42,225 bases of DNA from NCBI GenBank assembly GCA_903903975.1, contig CAIVAS010000116.1:1-42225 (forward strand). The letters run 5' to 3'. Numbering within the stretch: the first letter of the stretch is position 1; each line of letters begins with the position of its first letter. The position numbers and the translations under genes were made by a program. Of this stretch, positions 16,530 to 25,410 are shown one piece after another. This stretch comes from an uncultured Burkholderiales bacterium. Its GTDB lineage: Bacteria > Pseudomonadota > Gammaproteobacteria > Burkholderiales > Burkholderiaceae_E. Under the pieces are notes generated by a model. It worked only from the letters and a program-made list of their open reading frames with translations. It searched no databases and was not told where the DNA came from.

Positions 16530-17204
16530 ATGAACCTACGTCAGATGCAGTCCTCGACATCGCGTCGCCTGTCGAGCCAGGATCGTTTGCTTGCCGGCAT
16601 CGGCCGCGCGCTGAGTGCGGTCTCGGCCTCGCCCGCAGGGGGGCGCCCTCGGCCTCTGGCGGACATCGGCGATCGCGCCCCGGTCGCGCTGAGCGAGGCT
16701 GAACGGCGTGAGTCCGGCGCGCTCATGCGCGTCAATCATGTCGGCGAGGTCTGTGCCCAGGCCTTGTATGAAGGGCAGGCGGCAAGCAGCTCGGATCCGG
16801 GTCTGCAAGCTTTTTTCAAGGAAGCTGCTGCAGAAGAAGGCGATCATCTCGCCTGGACGCGTCTGCGGTTGACCGAGCTTGGCGCGAGGCCTTCGCTGCT
16901 CAATCCGGTCTGGTACGGCGGCTCATTGGCGCTGGGTGCAATCGCAGGTCGTTTCGGCGATCGCTACTCGCTTGGTTTCATGGTCGAGACCGAACGCCAG
17001 GTCGAGCGTCATCTGGCGGACCACCTCGAGCGGCTGCCGGTGGCCGATACCGGTTCGCGGGCAATCGTCGAGCATATGCGCCGCGATGAGGGCGGGCATG
17101 CCGATCGGGCTCAGGCGCTGGGCGCGGCGCCGATGCCCGAGCCGGTGCGTGCGGTGATGAGGCTTGCTGCCCGCATCATGACCGCCACTGCACATCGCCT
17201 CTGA
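16530..17204 (+). CDS. coq7: Ubiquinone hydroxylase Coq7 (3-demethoxyubiquinol 3-hydroxylase)
   Basis: Membrane-associated di-iron hydroxylase that makes the penultimate step of ubiquinone synthesis, 224 residues. The four-helix ligand set is visible: NHVGE (E73), EEGDH (E103, H106), VETE (E153) and DEGGH (E187, H190). A hydrophobic stretch at 129-142 (YGGSLALGAIAGRF) is the usual membrane-contact segment. Start: ATG at 16530 is preferred, though no Shine-Dalgarno is visible before it or before the ATG five codons downstream; an in-frame GTG 42 bases upstream gives an unconvincing extension. Betaproteobacteria usually have Coq7 in place of the flavin enzyme UbiF. Convergent with the osmC-like gene. 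Confidence 0.95.
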   Translation: MNLRQMQSSTSRRLSSQDRLLAGIGRALSAVSASPAGGRPRPLADIGDRAPVALSEAERRESGALMRVNHVGEVCAQALYEGQAASSSDPGLQAFFKEAAAEEGDHLAWTRLRLTELGARPSLLNPVWYGGSLALGAIAGRFGDRYSLGFMVETERQVERHLADHLERLPVADTGSRAIVEHMRRDEGGHADRAQALGAAPMPEPVRAVMRLAARIMTATAHRL

Positions 17205-17212
17205 CAGTCAGC

Positions 17213-17226
17213 GCCCGAATTCGGGC
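17213..17226. terminator. Palindrome between convergent coq7 and osmC-like genes
   Basis: Perfect 14-base palindrome GCCCGAATTCGGGC filling most of the 22-base gap between two convergent genes. It can form a 5-bp GC stem with an AATT loop in both transcripts. There is no T-run, so intrinsic termination is uncertain. Confidence 0.35.
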
Positions 17227-17649
17227 TCAGTCTTCGACGATCGTCCAGTCGATGGTGATCTCGGCGGTCTTGGCCAGCATGGCAGTCGCAGAACAATATT
17301 TGTCGTGAGACAGCTTGATCGCCCGCTCGACCACGTTCGGCTTGAGTCCGCGGCCCCTCACGGTGAAGCGAAACCCGATCCGGGTGAACACCTTGGGGTC
17401 AGTGTCGGCGCGATCGGCGGTCATCGCCACTTCGCAGCCGCGCACGTCCTGCCCGCTCTTTCGCAGGATCAGCACCACATCATAGGCGGTGCAACCGCCG
17501 GTGCCGAGCAGCACCATTTCCATCGGGCGCGGGCCGAGGTTGCGTCCGCCGCCTTCGGGTGCGCCGTCCATGACCACCGCGTGGCCGCTGCCGGTTTCGG
17601 CCACGAACGACATGGTGTCGGGGCCGGTCCATCTGACCAGTGTTTCCAT
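17227..17649 (-). CDS. OsmC/YhfA-family protein
   Basis: Small cytoplasmic protein of 140 residues with the OsmC fold. The two redox cysteines of the family are present: C53 in GTGGCTAYDVV and C119 in HDKYCSATAM. OsmC/Ohr relatives reduce organic hydroperoxides, but YhfA-like members, which this resembles more (METLVRWTG start, GRNLGPRPMEMVL), have no firmly known substrate. AGAGGA precedes the ATG by about five bases. It is divergent from rplM; its own promoter is not clear. Confidence 0.9.
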   Translation of the reverse strand: METLVRWTGPDTMSFVAETGSGHAVVMDGAPEGGGRNLGPRPMEMVLLGTGGCTAYDVVLILRKSGQDVRGCEVAMTADRADTDPKVFTRIGFRFTVRGRGLKPNVVERAIKLSHDKYCSATAMLAKTAEITIDWTIVED

Positions 17650-17708
17650 TTGTTGTCCTCTATAAAGGCGTGGGAACTACCGCTATTTGAGCGGGTCGCT
17701 CAGAATCT

Positions 17709-17738
17709 TTGACGCAAGAAGGTTAACTTGGTTATGAT
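17709..17738 (+). promoter_or_regulatory. Sigma-70 promoter of rplM-rpsI
   Basis: TTGACG (17709-17714) and TATGAT (17733-17738) are separated by 18 bases. Transcription would start about 20 bases before the rplM ATG. Just upstream a hairpin-capable TGAGCG-GGT-CGCTCA (17688-17702) borders the -35 box. Confidence 0.85.
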
Positions 17739-17765
17739 AGAAGGCTTAGCAGAACTCGTCAGACC

Positions 17766-18194
17766 ATGAAAACGTTCTCAGCAAAACCGCATGAAGTCCG
17801 CCACGACTGGTTCGTCGTTGACGCCTCCGACAAGGTGCTTGGCCGTCTCGCTGCGGAAATCGCCGCCCGACTGCGTGGCAAGCACAAGCCTGAATTCACG
17901 CCGCACGTTGATACCGGTGACTTTATCGTCGTCGTCAACGCTGCCAAAATTCGGGTGACCGGCGACAAAGCGACCGACAAGAAGTATTACCGGCACTCGG
18001 GTTATCCGGGCGGCATCTCCGAAACCACGTTCGGCAAGATGCAGTCCCGTTTTCCGGGCAGAGCCCTCGAAAAGGCGGTCAAGGGCATGTTGCCTAAGGG
18101 CCCGCTTGGCTACGCCATGATCAAGAAGCTCAAGGTCTACGCCGAGGGCACGCATCCGCACACGGCTCAGCAGCCCAAGCTGCTGGAAGTCTGA
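17766..18194 (+). CDS. rplM: 50S ribosomal protein L13
   Basis: Primary 23S rRNA-binding protein of the large subunit, 142 residues, the standard length. Recognised from [40 protein letters not shown] and the RHSGYPGG signature. It is first in the usual rplM-rpsI pair and follows a strong promoter with a short leader. Confidence 0.99.
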   Translation: MKTFSAKPHEVRHDWFVVDASDKVLGRLAAEIAARLRGKHKPEFTPHVDTGDFIVVVNAAKIRVTGDKATDKKYYRHSGYPGGISETTFGKMQSRFPGRALEKAVKGMLPKGPLGYAMIKKLKVYAEGTHPHTAQQPKLLEV

Positions 18195-18253
18195 CCCCAG
18201 CGCATTCGACCGCAATCCCGGGTCATTCTTCATAACGCTCACCAGGACTCACT

Positions 18254-18646
18254 ATGATCGGTGAATACAATTACGGCACAGGCCGCCGCAAGACGTCGGT
18301 GGCCCGTGTTTTCATCAAGAAGGGCAAGGGCGACATCGTCGTCAACGGCAAGCCCCTCGACCAGTACTTCGCCCGCGAAACCGGCCGGATGGTTGCGCGT
18401 CAGCCGCTCGAGGTCGCCAACCTGGTTGGTGAATTCGACATCCGCGTCAACGTGAACGGCGGCGGTGAGTCGGGTCAGGCCGGTGCGGTCCGCCACGGCA
18501 TCACCCGCGCTCTGATCGATTTCGACGCCACGCTCAAGCCCGCCCTGTCCAGCGCCGGTCTGGTGACGCGCGATGCCCGTGAGGTCGAGCGCAAGAAAGT
18601 CGGTCTGCGCAAAGCACGCCGGCGCAAGCAGTTCTCCAAGCGCTGA
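18254..18646 (+). CDS. rpsI: 30S ribosomal protein S9
   Basis: Small-subunit protein whose C-terminal tail reaches the P-site tRNA, 130 residues. Seen: [14 protein letters not shown] near the N-terminus, [15 protein letters not shown], and the basic end [12 protein letters not shown]. It follows rplM by 59 bases. The chosen ATG ([13 protein letters not shown]) is in the family-typical place. Confidence 0.99.
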   Translation: MIGEYNYGTGRRKTSVARVFIKKGKGDIVVNGKPLDQYFARETGRMVARQPLEVANLVGEFDIRVNVNGGGESGQAGAVRHGITRALIDFDATLKPALSSAGLVTRDAREVERKKVGLRKARRRKQFSKR

Positions 18647-18665
18647 TCTGCCGCTTGTCGATTCT

Positions 18666-18695
18666 GGCGACCCTGCGCGCTGCGCGGGTATCGCC
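18666..18695 (+). terminator. Imperfect hairpin between rpsI and erpA
   Basis: GGCGA (18666-18670) pairs with TCGCC (18691-18695), enclosing a GC-rich inner stem GCGC-GCT-GCGC. No T-run follows, so it may attenuate or protect the rpsI end rather than stop all transcription. TACACT shortly downstream could be a -10 element for erpA but lacks a good -35. Confidence 0.35.
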
Positions 18696-18730
18696 GGGGC
18701 GGCTACACTCTTCACGTCAGGAGAACCACG

Positions 18731-19081
18731 ATGAACGCTGTTGCCGAAATGCCCGCTCCCCTCGTCTTTACCGACAGTGCCGCCGATAAGGTGCGCCAAC
18801 TGATCGAAGAAGAGGGCAATACCGATCTGAAACTGCGCGTCTTCGTGCAGGGTGGTGGTTGCTCGGGTTTCCAGTACGGTTTCACCTTCGATGAAGAAAC
18901 CAACGAAGACGACACCGTGATGCAAAAGAACGGCGTCTCACTGCTGATTGATGCGATGAGCTATCAATATCTGGTGGGTGCAGAGATCGACTACAAAGAC
19001 GGTCTCGAAGGTGCGCAGTTCGTGATCAAGAATCCCAACGCCACATCAACCTGCGGCTGCGGCTCTTCTTTTTCTGCCTGA
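18731..19081 (+). CDS. erpA: Iron-sulfur cluster insertion protein ErpA
   Basis: A-type Fe-S carrier, 116 residues. The three conserved cysteines are present as [11 protein letters not shown] and the C-terminal CGCGSSF. ErpA passes clusters to essential apoproteins such as the IspG/IspH pathway enzymes. AGGAGA lies seven bases before the ATG. Placement after rpsI is common in Burkholderiales. Its stop directly abuts the stop of the convergent anmK gene. Confidence 0.97.
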   Translation: MNAVAEMPAPLVFTDSAADKVRQLIEEEGNTDLKLRVFVQGGGCSGFQYGFTFDEETNEDDTVMQKNGVSLLIDAMSYQYLVGAEIDYKDGLEGAQFVIKNPNATSTCGCGSSFSA

Positions 19082-20239
19082 TCAGACGCTACCCGGCGAT
19101 GCCGGGTAAATCGCTCCCAAGATTCTCGGCCCGCGAGCCCCGGTCACTGCCGGAAGGTTCCCGGGCCGATTCAATATCCGCTGCCGGGCCAACCAGGCGA
19201 AGGCCAGCGCCTCAACCGCCAGCGGATCGATACCGATCGCGGCGGTGGACGTGGCGTCAATGGGGGCAGCGATGTCGGTAAGTCGCCGCATCAGATAGGT
19301 GTTCAGTGCACCGCCGCCACAGACGCGAATCTCGCCTGCGCCAAAATCCCGACATGCGCGCCCGATCGTCAGCGCGGTCAGTTCGGCAAGTGTCGTCTGA
19401 ACATCACGCGCGGTGGCTTGGGCGCCAGAGCCGATTGATGAGCTCGCGGCCAGTTGGCGCTCTAGCCAGTCGGATGTAAACAGATCCCGACCGGTGCTCT
19501 TGGGGGCCGGCAGATCAAAATAAGGCTCCGCCAGCATCACGTCGAGCAAGGCGCGATCGAGCTTGCCGCCTGCAGCCCAGTCGCCGTCCCGATCGAAGGG
19601 TGCCCCGAGATGGCGCTCGCACCAGGCATCCATCAGCAGGTTGCCAGGGCCGGTATCGAAGCCGGTCACCGTGCCGCCGCCGACCGGCAGCAGGCTCACA
19701 TTGGCAATGCCGCCAATGTTGACCACTGCACGGCGCTTATCGGTCGACCCGAACGCCAGCGCATGAAAGGCTGGCACCAATGGTGCACCCTGGCCACCGG
19801 CCGCGACATCACCACTGCGAAAGTCGACGACGGTCGGGCACCCGGTGATGTCCGCAAGTCGGGCGCCATTGATCAGCTGGAGGGTGTAGCCCAGTTCGGG
19901 GCGATGGCGGACAGTTTGTCCATGAGCGCCGATCGCCGTGATCGGCGAGCCCCGGCCTGACTTGGCGCTCGTCTGGCCGGCGCCGAGTTTGGCGATGAGC
20001 TCCAGGCTGACCGCGGCATACAGGTCGGTGAGTGCAAGGCTGGCGAGTGCGGCGCGCCCCAGCTCATCATGGCCAGGCTGTTGCAGATCGAGAAGGGATC
20101 GGCGCAGACCATCAGGCATTGCCTTCGAGGCGAAGGCAACGGTCCTGAATTGGGCGCTCGGGGAGTCCGACTGGAATTCGACGAGCACGCCATCGACTGC
20201 ATCGACGCTGGTGCCTGACATCAGCCCGATGTAAAGCAT
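19082..20239 (-). CDS. anmK: Anhydro-N-acetylmuramic acid kinase
   Basis: Cytoplasmic sugar kinase of cell-wall recycling, 385 residues; it phosphorylates and hydrates 1,6-anhydroMurNAc to MurNAc-6-phosphate. Recognised from GLMSGTSVDAVDGVLVEF at the N-terminus, GAHGQTVRHRP, DFRSGDVAAGGQGAPLVP, NIGGIANVS and GFDTGPGN, the usual family blocks. The gene lies just after a MepM-like murein endopeptidase gene on the same strand (15-base gap), so both act on peptidoglycan turnover and are probably co-transcribed. It ends base-to-base with erpA. Confidence 0.97.
   Translation of the reverse strand: MLYIGLMSGTSVDAVDGVLVEFQSDSPSAQFRTVAFASKAMPDGLRRSLLDLQQPGHDELGRAALASLALTDLYAAVSLELIAKLGAGQTSAKSGRGSPITAIGAHGQTVRHRPELGYTLQLINGARLADITGCPTVVDFRSGDVAAGGQGAPLVPAFHALAFGSTDKRRAVVNIGGIANVSLLPVGGGTVTGFDTGPGNLLMDAWCERHLGAPFDRDGDWAAGGKLDRALLDVMLAEPYFDLPAPKSTGRDLFTSDWLERQLAASSSIGSGAQATARDVQTTLAELTALTIGRACRDFGAGEIRVCGGGALNTYLMRRLTDIAAPIDATSTAAIGIDPLAVEALAFAWLARQRILNRPGNLPAVTGARGPRILGAIYPASPGSV
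19090..19108. terminator. Hairpin at the erpA/anmK convergent end
   Basis: Perfect 8-bp stem TACCCGGC/GCCGGGTA with a GAT loop, nine bases past the erpA stop and inside the last codons of anmK. It could end or stabilise the erpA transcript. There is no T-run. Confidence 0.4.
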
Positions 20240-20254
20240 CGGGGCTCGCAGAGG

Positions 20255-21553
20255 CTATTCGAAGCGGGCGATGAGCTGGGAGTCGAGCAGACCGAAGCGA
20301 GCCCGAAGCTGCCCGGCGACGGCGATGAACCTGGTCTTTTCTTCACCCAGCAGCAGGCGAACTGGCGATTGCTCGATGGCGGCCATCGGATCGACATGCT
20401 CGCCGTCGATATGGAATTCGAAGTGCAGGTGCGGGCCGGTCGACCAGCCGGTCGTCCCGACGCTGCCGATCACGTCGCCCTGACGGACTCGGCTGCCGAC
20501 ATCAAGGCCGTCACCGAAATCGTTCAGGTGCGCGTAAAGGGTTTCGTAGCGCGCGCTGTGCTGGACGACGACGACATTGCCGTAACCGCTCTGGCGTCCG
20601 ATGAACTTGATCGTGCCATCGGCGGTCGTGCGGACCTTGGTGCCGATCGGGGCTTGCATGTCGACGCCCTTGTGGGCACGCCAATCGCGAAAGATGGGAT
20701 GCAGGCGCGCTTCGGTGAAGTTGGAGCTGACCCGGGTGAATTCGAGCGGCGAGGCCAGGAAGGTCCGCGACAGGCTGCGGCCATCGAAAGAGTAGTAATC
20801 GCCATTGCCGTTTCCGCGATCGAACCACACCGCTTCGAGCTTGCGCTGGCCGCCGCGAAACTGAAGCGCGAGGATTCGTTCGACCGTTGCCGGCTCGAGG
20901 CTGCCTGCTTCACGGACGGTCTGATAGACCACCCGCAGCCGGTCGCCACGCCGAACGTCTTTGCGAAGGTCGACCTCGGTACCGAAGATGTCGCCCATCC
21001 GGGTGACAAGCGAATCGGGGATGTCGGCGGCCTCGAGTGCCTCGGCCAGTGTTCGGCGGACTTCGGCACTGCGGATCTCGACCGAGCGCTCAAGCGGCAG
21101 GCGTTCTTCGACAGCCTCGAGCTTGCCGTCTGAACGGCGGATGACCAGGCGCTTGGCCTGATCAAGGCCGCCCTCGGTCTCGAGCCGATAGCTTAGGGAC
21201 TCGACCGAGCGATCGGCCGTCAAGTTGGCCGAGACGGTACGGCCCGGTCGCAGCTCAAGCAGGCCCCGTGCGGTGCGATCGCGGCGCACAAACGCGGCAA
21301 TCTCGTCGTCATTGACGCCCATGCGGGCCAGCAATGACGACAGGGTCTCGCCGCGACGGATTATTTCGTGCTGTACGAATGAGGCGTCGGTATCAGCCGC
21401 GCTCACCGCGCTGATCGCGAGCGGCTCGCGCATCAGTCTTTGCTCGGGAACGGCCGAATCGGCCAGCGGCGCAACACCGAAAGCAGTGACTGCCGCAAAG
21501 GTGCAGATGCCGCCGATGGCCAGAAGGACTGTTTTGACGTTGAACTGGTGCAT
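20255..21553 (-). CDS. M23-family murein endopeptidase (MepM-like)
   Basis: Envelope enzyme predicted to cut peptide cross-links so that the wall can grow, 432 residues from the chosen ATG. A signal-anchor helix (VKTVLLAIGGICTFAAVTAF) is followed by an OapA/LysM-like region (HEIIRRGETLSSLLARMGV) and a C-terminal M23 domain. Zinc ligands are complete: H294-x3-D298 in AHKGVDMQAP and H375/H377 in PHLHFEFH. A GTG 30 codons upstream (21643) is in frame and follows a possible extended -10 (TGATATTAG), so the longer form is possible; the shorter start puts the helix at the N-terminus as expected. Downstream, anmK recycles the muropeptides such enzymes help release. Divergent from tyrS. Confidence 0.92.
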   Translation of the reverse strand: MHQFNVKTVLLAIGGICTFAAVTAFGVAPLADSAVPEQRLMREPLAISAVSAADTDASFVQHEIIRRGETLSSLLARMGVNDDEIAAFVRRDRTARGLLELRPGRTVSANLTADRSVESLSYRLETEGGLDQAKRLVIRRSDGKLEAVEERLPLERSVEIRSAEVRRTLAEALEAADIPDSLVTRMGDIFGTEVDLRKDVRRGDRLRVVYQTVREAGSLEPATVERILALQFRGGQRKLEAVWFDRGNGNGDYYSFDGRSLSRTFLASPLEFTRVSSNFTEARLHPIFRDWRAHKGVDMQAPIGTKVRTTADGTIKFIGRQSGYGNVVVVQHSARYETLYAHLNDFGDGLDVGSRVRQGDVIGSVGTTGWSTGPHLHFEFHIDGEHVDPMAAIEQSPVRLLLGEEKTRFIAVAGQLRARFGLLDSQLIARFE

Positions 21554-21807
21554 TGTTTGAGAGACGCAGGGGTCCTGGTTCGAAAGGTCAACAGCGAACG
21601 GGCAAAAAATCTCAGCAAAAACAGCGCTCGAAAGGCTGTTCACGCCTTAGGCTAATATCAGAGGCTTGACGCTTGAGTCGCACCGGCTATTGCTGCGGCG
21701 GCCCGGACCGAAGCGATTCATCTGAAACAACCCGCCCGCGAGCATCGCCAGCAGGCGCGATGGTAACAGAGAACTGTTCCGCTCGACCCTCTTGCCTAGT
21801 ATCGCCC

Positions 21808-23055
21808 ATGACCGAATCCAGCCCCCTTTCGCCACAGACCGAACTGCCGGTGACGCCTTCCGCCCGTCGGGCACTCGAGGTCGCCAAGCGCGGCTGCGAC
21901 GAATTGCTGGTCGAGCAGGACTTCCTGCGCAAGATCATCCGGTCGGAGGCAAGCGGCCAGCCGCTGCGCATCAAGCTGGGCTTGGACCCGACCGCGCCCG
22001 ACCTGCACCTTGGCCATACCGTCGTTCTCAACAAGATGCGCCAGCTCCAGGACCTGGGCCATACCGTCATTTTTCTGATCGGTGACTTCACCGCCATGAT
22101 CGGCGATCCGTCGGGGCGCAACATCACTCGCCCCCCGCTCACGCGTGAGCAGATCGAAGCCAACGCCCAGACTTACTTCCAGCAGGCCAGTCTGGTTCTC
22201 GATGCCGCCCGAACCGAGATCCGCTACAACTCCGAGTGGAGCGATCCGCTGGGCGCGCGCGGCATGATCCAGCTGGCCTCTCGCTACACCCTGGCCCGGA
22301 TGCTCGAGCGCGACGATTTCACCCGCCGCTATCGCGGTGGCATTCCGATTTCGGTGCATGAGCTGCTCTACCCGCTGATGCAGGGCTATGACTCGGTCGC
22401 GCTGAAGTCCGACCTCGAGCTCGGCGGCACCGATCAGAAATTCAATCTGCTGGTCGGCCGCGAGCTGCAAAAAGAGTACGGCCAGGAGCCGCAGTGCATT
22501 TTGACGATGCCGCTGCTCGAAGGTCTGGACGGCGTCGAGAAGATGTCGAAGTCCAAGAACAACTATATTGCGATCACCGATGTCCCAGATCAGATGTTCG
22601 GCAAAATCATGTCGATCTCCGACGATCTGATGTGGAAATATTACGAACTTCTGTCATCGGCGACGATCGAGCAAACTGCCGCCCTGCGTGCCGGGTGCGC
22701 CGCCGGGCTCAATCCGCGCGACGTCAAGGTCAGGCTGGCGGGTGAAATGGTCGCTCGCTTTCACGGCGCGGCTGCGGCCGACGCAGCGCGTGCTGGGTTC
22801 GAGGCGAGATTTTCGCGGGGCGCACTCCCTGATGATCTGCAGGAAGTGCAGGTGGCGGGAGCGCCGATCGCGATCGCTCAGTTGCTCAAGCAGGCCGGTC
22901 TGGCGGCCTCCGGCAGCGAGGCGCTGCGAAATATCGAGCAGGGCGGCGTTCGGATCGACGGCGATCGGGTGACCGACAAGGGGCTCAAGCTCGAGGCTGG
23001 CCGCTATGTCGTTCAGGTCGGCAAGCGCCGTGCGGCCCGGGTGACCGTCGTCTGA
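21808..23055 (+). CDS. tyrS: Tyrosyl-tRNA synthetase
   Basis: Class I synthetase, 415 residues. The HIGH motif is HLGH (67-70) and KMSKS is exact (245-249). The C-terminal S4 RNA-binding domain is seen from about [17 protein letters not shown] to the end. The [29 protein letters not shown] layout fits the TyrZ-like type of TyrRS rather than the E. coli type. The start ATG is chosen because [13 protein letters not shown] leads straight into the family core; the frame is open 45 codons upstream without conserved sequence. dtd follows after 10 bases, which makes biological sense because Dtd removes D-Tyr wrongly loaded by this enzyme. Confidence 0.97.
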   Translation: MTESSPLSPQTELPVTPSARRALEVAKRGCDELLVEQDFLRKIIRSEASGQPLRIKLGLDPTAPDLHLGHTVVLNKMRQLQDLGHTVIFLIGDFTAMIGDPSGRNITRPPLTREQIEANAQTYFQQASLVLDAARTEIRYNSEWSDPLGARGMIQLASRYTLARMLERDDFTRRYRGGIPISVHELLYPLMQGYDSVALKSDLELGGTDQKFNLLVGRELQKEYGQEPQCILTMPLLEGLDGVEKMSKSKNNYIAITDVPDQMFGKIMSISDDLMWKYYELLSSATIEQTAALRAGCAAGLNPRDVKVRLAGEMVARFHGAAAADAARAGFEARFSRGALPDDLQEVQVAGAPIAIAQLLKQAGLAASGSEALRNIEQGGVRIDGDRVTDKGLKLEAGRYVVQVGKRRAARVTVV

Positions 23056-23065
23056 GCGGCGACGC

Positions 23066-23515
23066 ATGATCGCGCTGCTGCAGCGGGCCGCCCGCGCCCA
23101 TGTGGTGGTCGACGGGCAAACCGTGGGCGAGATCGGCGCCGGCTTGCTGGTGCTGCTGTGCGCCGAGCGAGGTGACACGATGCGTCAGGGCGAGACGCTG
23201 CTGGCGCGAATGCTGGCCTATCGGATGTTCTCGGATGACGCCGGTCGCATGAACCGCTCGCTCACCGACATCGGGGGCGGCCTGCTGCTGGTGCCGCAGT
23301 TCACGCTCGCGGCCGACACCCGCAGCGGTTTGCGACCGAGCTTTACGCCGGCTGCGCCGCCGGACGAGGCGCGGCGGCTTTTCAACGAGGTGGTTGCCCG
23401 TGCGATGGCACAGCACCAGCCGGTGGCAACCGGTGTGTTCGGCGCGGATATGCAGGTGCATCTGGTCAACGACGGCCCGGTGACTTTCTGGCTGCGGGTC
23501 GATCCACTACAATGA
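23066..23515 (+). CDS. dtd: D-aminoacyl-tRNA deacylase
   Basis: Proofreading enzyme that frees D-amino acids (and glycine from tRNA-Ala) from mischarged tRNAs, 149 residues. Motifs: [17 protein letters not shown] at the start, PQFTLAADT (77-85) where the family pattern is SQFTLxAD, and NDGPVT (135-140) carrying the cross-subunit Gly-Pro motif. It lies immediately after tyrS. The -10 box of the glyA promoter overlaps its last codons. Confidence 0.97.
   Translation: MIALLQRAARAHVVVDGQTVGEIGAGLLVLLCAERGDTMRQGETLLARMLAYRMFSDDAGRMNRSLTDIGGGLLLVPQFTLAADTRSGLRPSFTPAAPPDEARRLFNEVVARAMAQHQPVATGVFGADMQVHLVNDGPVTFWLRVDPLQ
23485..23513 (+). promoter_or_regulatory. Likely sigma-70 promoter of glyA
   Basis: TACAAT (23508-23513) lies 17 bases after TTTCTG (23485-23490). 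The -10 is close to consensus, the -35 is weak. Transcription would start near 23520, just before the 5' strand of the ZTP riboswitch P1 stem, which supports the call. Confidence 0.65.
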
Positions 23516-23522
23516 ACGTCTT

Positions 23523-23605
23523 CCGCGCGACTGGCGACTAAAGGTGAATCGACACCGTGAATCGCGGAATTGGGCGACGTCCGTCGCCAGCCGTTCGCCT
23601 GGGCA
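23523..23605 (+). ncRNA. ZTP riboswitch (pfl motif) in the glyA leader
   Basis: Senses the purine intermediate ZMP/ZTP, which builds up when 10-formyl-tetrahydrofolate is short, and raises expression of one-carbon genes. The elements are in order: P1 CCGCG (23523-23527) with CGCGG (23563-23567); the conserved GACTGGCGA (23529-23537); P2 GGTG (23543-23546) with CACC (23553-23556); a linker that holds its own hairpin GGCGAC-GTCC-GTCGCC (23573-23588); and the hallmark CGCCTGGGCA (23596-23605), whose CGCC can pair with GGCG of the 5' part as the pseudoknot. glyA is a known target of this class. Downstream GC-rich pairing (GCCGGC/GCCGG, and GCAGT with ACTGC) before GAGGA may be the expression platform, but whether it acts on transcription or translation is unclear. 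Confidence 0.9.
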
Positions 23606-23653
23606 GTTGCCGGCAATCCGCCGGGCCCTTTGACTGCAACGAGGATTCAGCAC

Positions 23654-24898
23654 ATGTTTGATCGTTCCCAAGGCATCGCCCAGGTCGACCCGCAATTGTG
23701 GCAGGCCATCGAGGCCGAGAACCGGCGCCAGGAAGCTCATATCGAGCTGATTGCGTCCGAGAACTACGCCAGCCCGGCCGTCATGGCCGCGCAGGGCAGC
23801 CAGCTCACCAACAAGTATGCCGAGGGTTATCCCGGCAAGCGTTACTACGGCGGCTGCGAATTTGTCGATGTCGCCGAAGCGCTGGCGCTCGAGCGGGTCA
23901 AGGCGCTGTTCGGTGCGCCGGCGGCCAATGTCCAGCCGCATTCGGGCGCTCAGGCCAACCAGGCGGTCTTTCTGGCCTTCCTCAAGCCCGGCGACACCAT
24001 CATGGGTCTGAGCCTGGCCGAAGGCGGCCATCTCACCCACGGCATGCCGCTCAATCTCTCGGGCAAGTGGTTCAAGGTGGTCTCCTATGGCCTGGATGCC
24101 AATGAGGCGATCGACTACGACGCCATGGAGGCGCGTGCCCGCGAGGCGCGTCCCAAGCTGATCATCGCCGGCGCGTCGGCCTATTCGCTGCACATCGATT
24201 TTGAGCGCTTCGCCCGGATCGCCCGCGAGATCGGCGCGATCTTCCTGGTCGACATGGCGCACTACGCGGGGCTGATCGCCGCCGGCGTCTATCCCAATCC
24301 GGTGCCGCATGCCGACGTCGTCACCTCGACCACCCACAAGAGCCTGCGCGGGCCGCGCGGCGGCATCATCCTGATGAAGGCCGAGCACGAGAAAGCGATC
24401 AACTCGGCGGTCTTCCCGGGTCTGCAGGGTGGCCCGCTGATGCACGTGATCGCGGCCAAGGCGGTGGCCTTTCACGAGGCGATGCAGCCATCCTTCAAGG
24501 CCTATCAGCAGCAGGTGATCACCAACGCACGGGTACTGGCCGAGACGCTCACCACGCGTGGTCTGCGGATCGTGTCGGGGCGCACCGAGAGTCATGTGAT
24601 GCTGGTCGATCTGCGGCCCAAGCAGATCACCGGCAAGGATGCCGAAGTGGTGCTTGGCGAGGCGCACATCACGGTCAATAAAAACGCGATTCCGAATGAC
24701 CCCGAAAAGCCGATGGTCACCAGCGGCATCCGACTTGGCACGCCGGCGATGACCACCCGCGGCTTCGGCGCCGGGCAGGCCGCACAGGTCGGGCACCTGA
24801 TTGCCGACGTGTTCGATGCGCCCCGCGATGCCGCCAACATCGACCGGGTCCGCTCAAAGGTGGCTGCGCTCACCGCGCAGTTTCCGGTTTATCGCTGA
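23654..24898 (+). CDS. glyA: Serine hydroxymethyltransferase
   Basis: PLP enzyme that converts serine and tetrahydrofolate to glycine and 5,10-methylene-THF, 414 residues. Seen: [47 protein letters not shown] and the PLP lysine K229 in [14 protein letters not shown]. The ATG is chosen because GAGGA lies eight bases upstream and [13 protein letters not shown] is the common betaproteobacterial start. A ZTP riboswitch precedes it. nrdR begins on the base after its stop, so the two are translated in tandem. Confidence 0.98.
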   Translation: MFDRSQGIAQVDPQLWQAIEAENRRQEAHIELIASENYASPAVMAAQGSQLTNKYAEGYPGKRYYGGCEFVDVAEALALERVKALFGAPAANVQPHSGAQANQAVFLAFLKPGDTIMGLSLAEGGHLTHGMPLNLSGKWFKVVSYGLDANEAIDYDAMEARAREARPKLIIAGASAYSLHIDFERFARIAREIGAIFLVDMAHYAGLIAAGVYPNPVPHADVVTSTTHKSLRGPRGGIILMKAEHEKAINSAVFPGLQGGPLMHVIAAKAVAFHEAMQPSFKAYQQQVITNARVLAETLTTRGLRIVSGRTESHVMLVDLRPKQITGKDAEVVLGEAHITVNKNAIPNDPEKPMVTSGIRLGTPAMTTRGFGAGQAAQVGHLIADVFDAPRDAANIDRVRSKVAALTAQFPVYR

Positions 24899-25372
24899 AT
24901 GCGCTGTCCGTTTTGCGACCATGCTGAAACCCAGGTCATCGAGACCCGCGAGGCGGATGACGGCGATGCCCTGAGGCGTCGTCGTCGCTGCACCCAATGC
25001 GACAAGCGCTTCACCACCTACGAGCGGGTCGAGCTGTCGCTGCCGGCGGTGGTCAAGAAAAACGGTGTCCGAGCCGAGTACGACCGGCGCAAGCTGCGCG
25101 CCTCGCTGGCGCTGGCGCTGCGCAAGCGGCCGGTGACCTCCGAGGAAGTCGACGCGGTGATCGCTCGTATCGAGGATGAGCTGCTGTCGCTGGCGGTCCG
25201 CGAGGTGGCGAGCGAGAAGATCGGCGAACTGGTGATGCGCGAGCTCAGAAAGATCGACAAGATCGGCTACGTCCGCTTTGCCTCGGTCTATCGCAAGTTC
25301 GAGGATGTCGATGAGTTCGCCGAGGCGATCAAGGAACTCGGGCCCCGGCGCCGAAGCGGCCCCGAAAAATGA
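24899..25372 (+). CDS. nrdR: Transcriptional repressor NrdR
   Basis: ATP/dATP-sensing repressor of ribonucleotide reductase genes, 157 residues. The zinc ribbon is C3-x2-C6 and C31-x2-C34 (RCPFC ... [14 protein letters not shown]), followed by the ATP-cone domain ([20 protein letters not shown] to [10 protein letters not shown]). It starts directly on the base after the glyA stop, a frequent glyA-nrdR arrangement. ribD follows after 38 bases. Confidence 0.98.
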   Translation: MRCPFCDHAETQVIETREADDGDALRRRRRCTQCDKRFTTYERVELSLPAVVKKNGVRAEYDRRKLRASLALALRKRPVTSEEVDAVIARIEDELLSLAVREVASEKIGELVMRELRKIDKIGYVRFASVYRKFEDVDEFAEAIKELGPRRRSGPEK

Positions 25373-25410
25373 GCGCCGGCCTGGCGCTGGCCCACGTTTA
25401 GAATCAGGCG

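Noticed and set aside
23516-23653. Glycine or other folate riboswitch before glyA
   Set aside because: The conserved segments match the ZTP/pfl class (GACTGGCG ... CGCCTGGGCA) and not the glycine aptamer.
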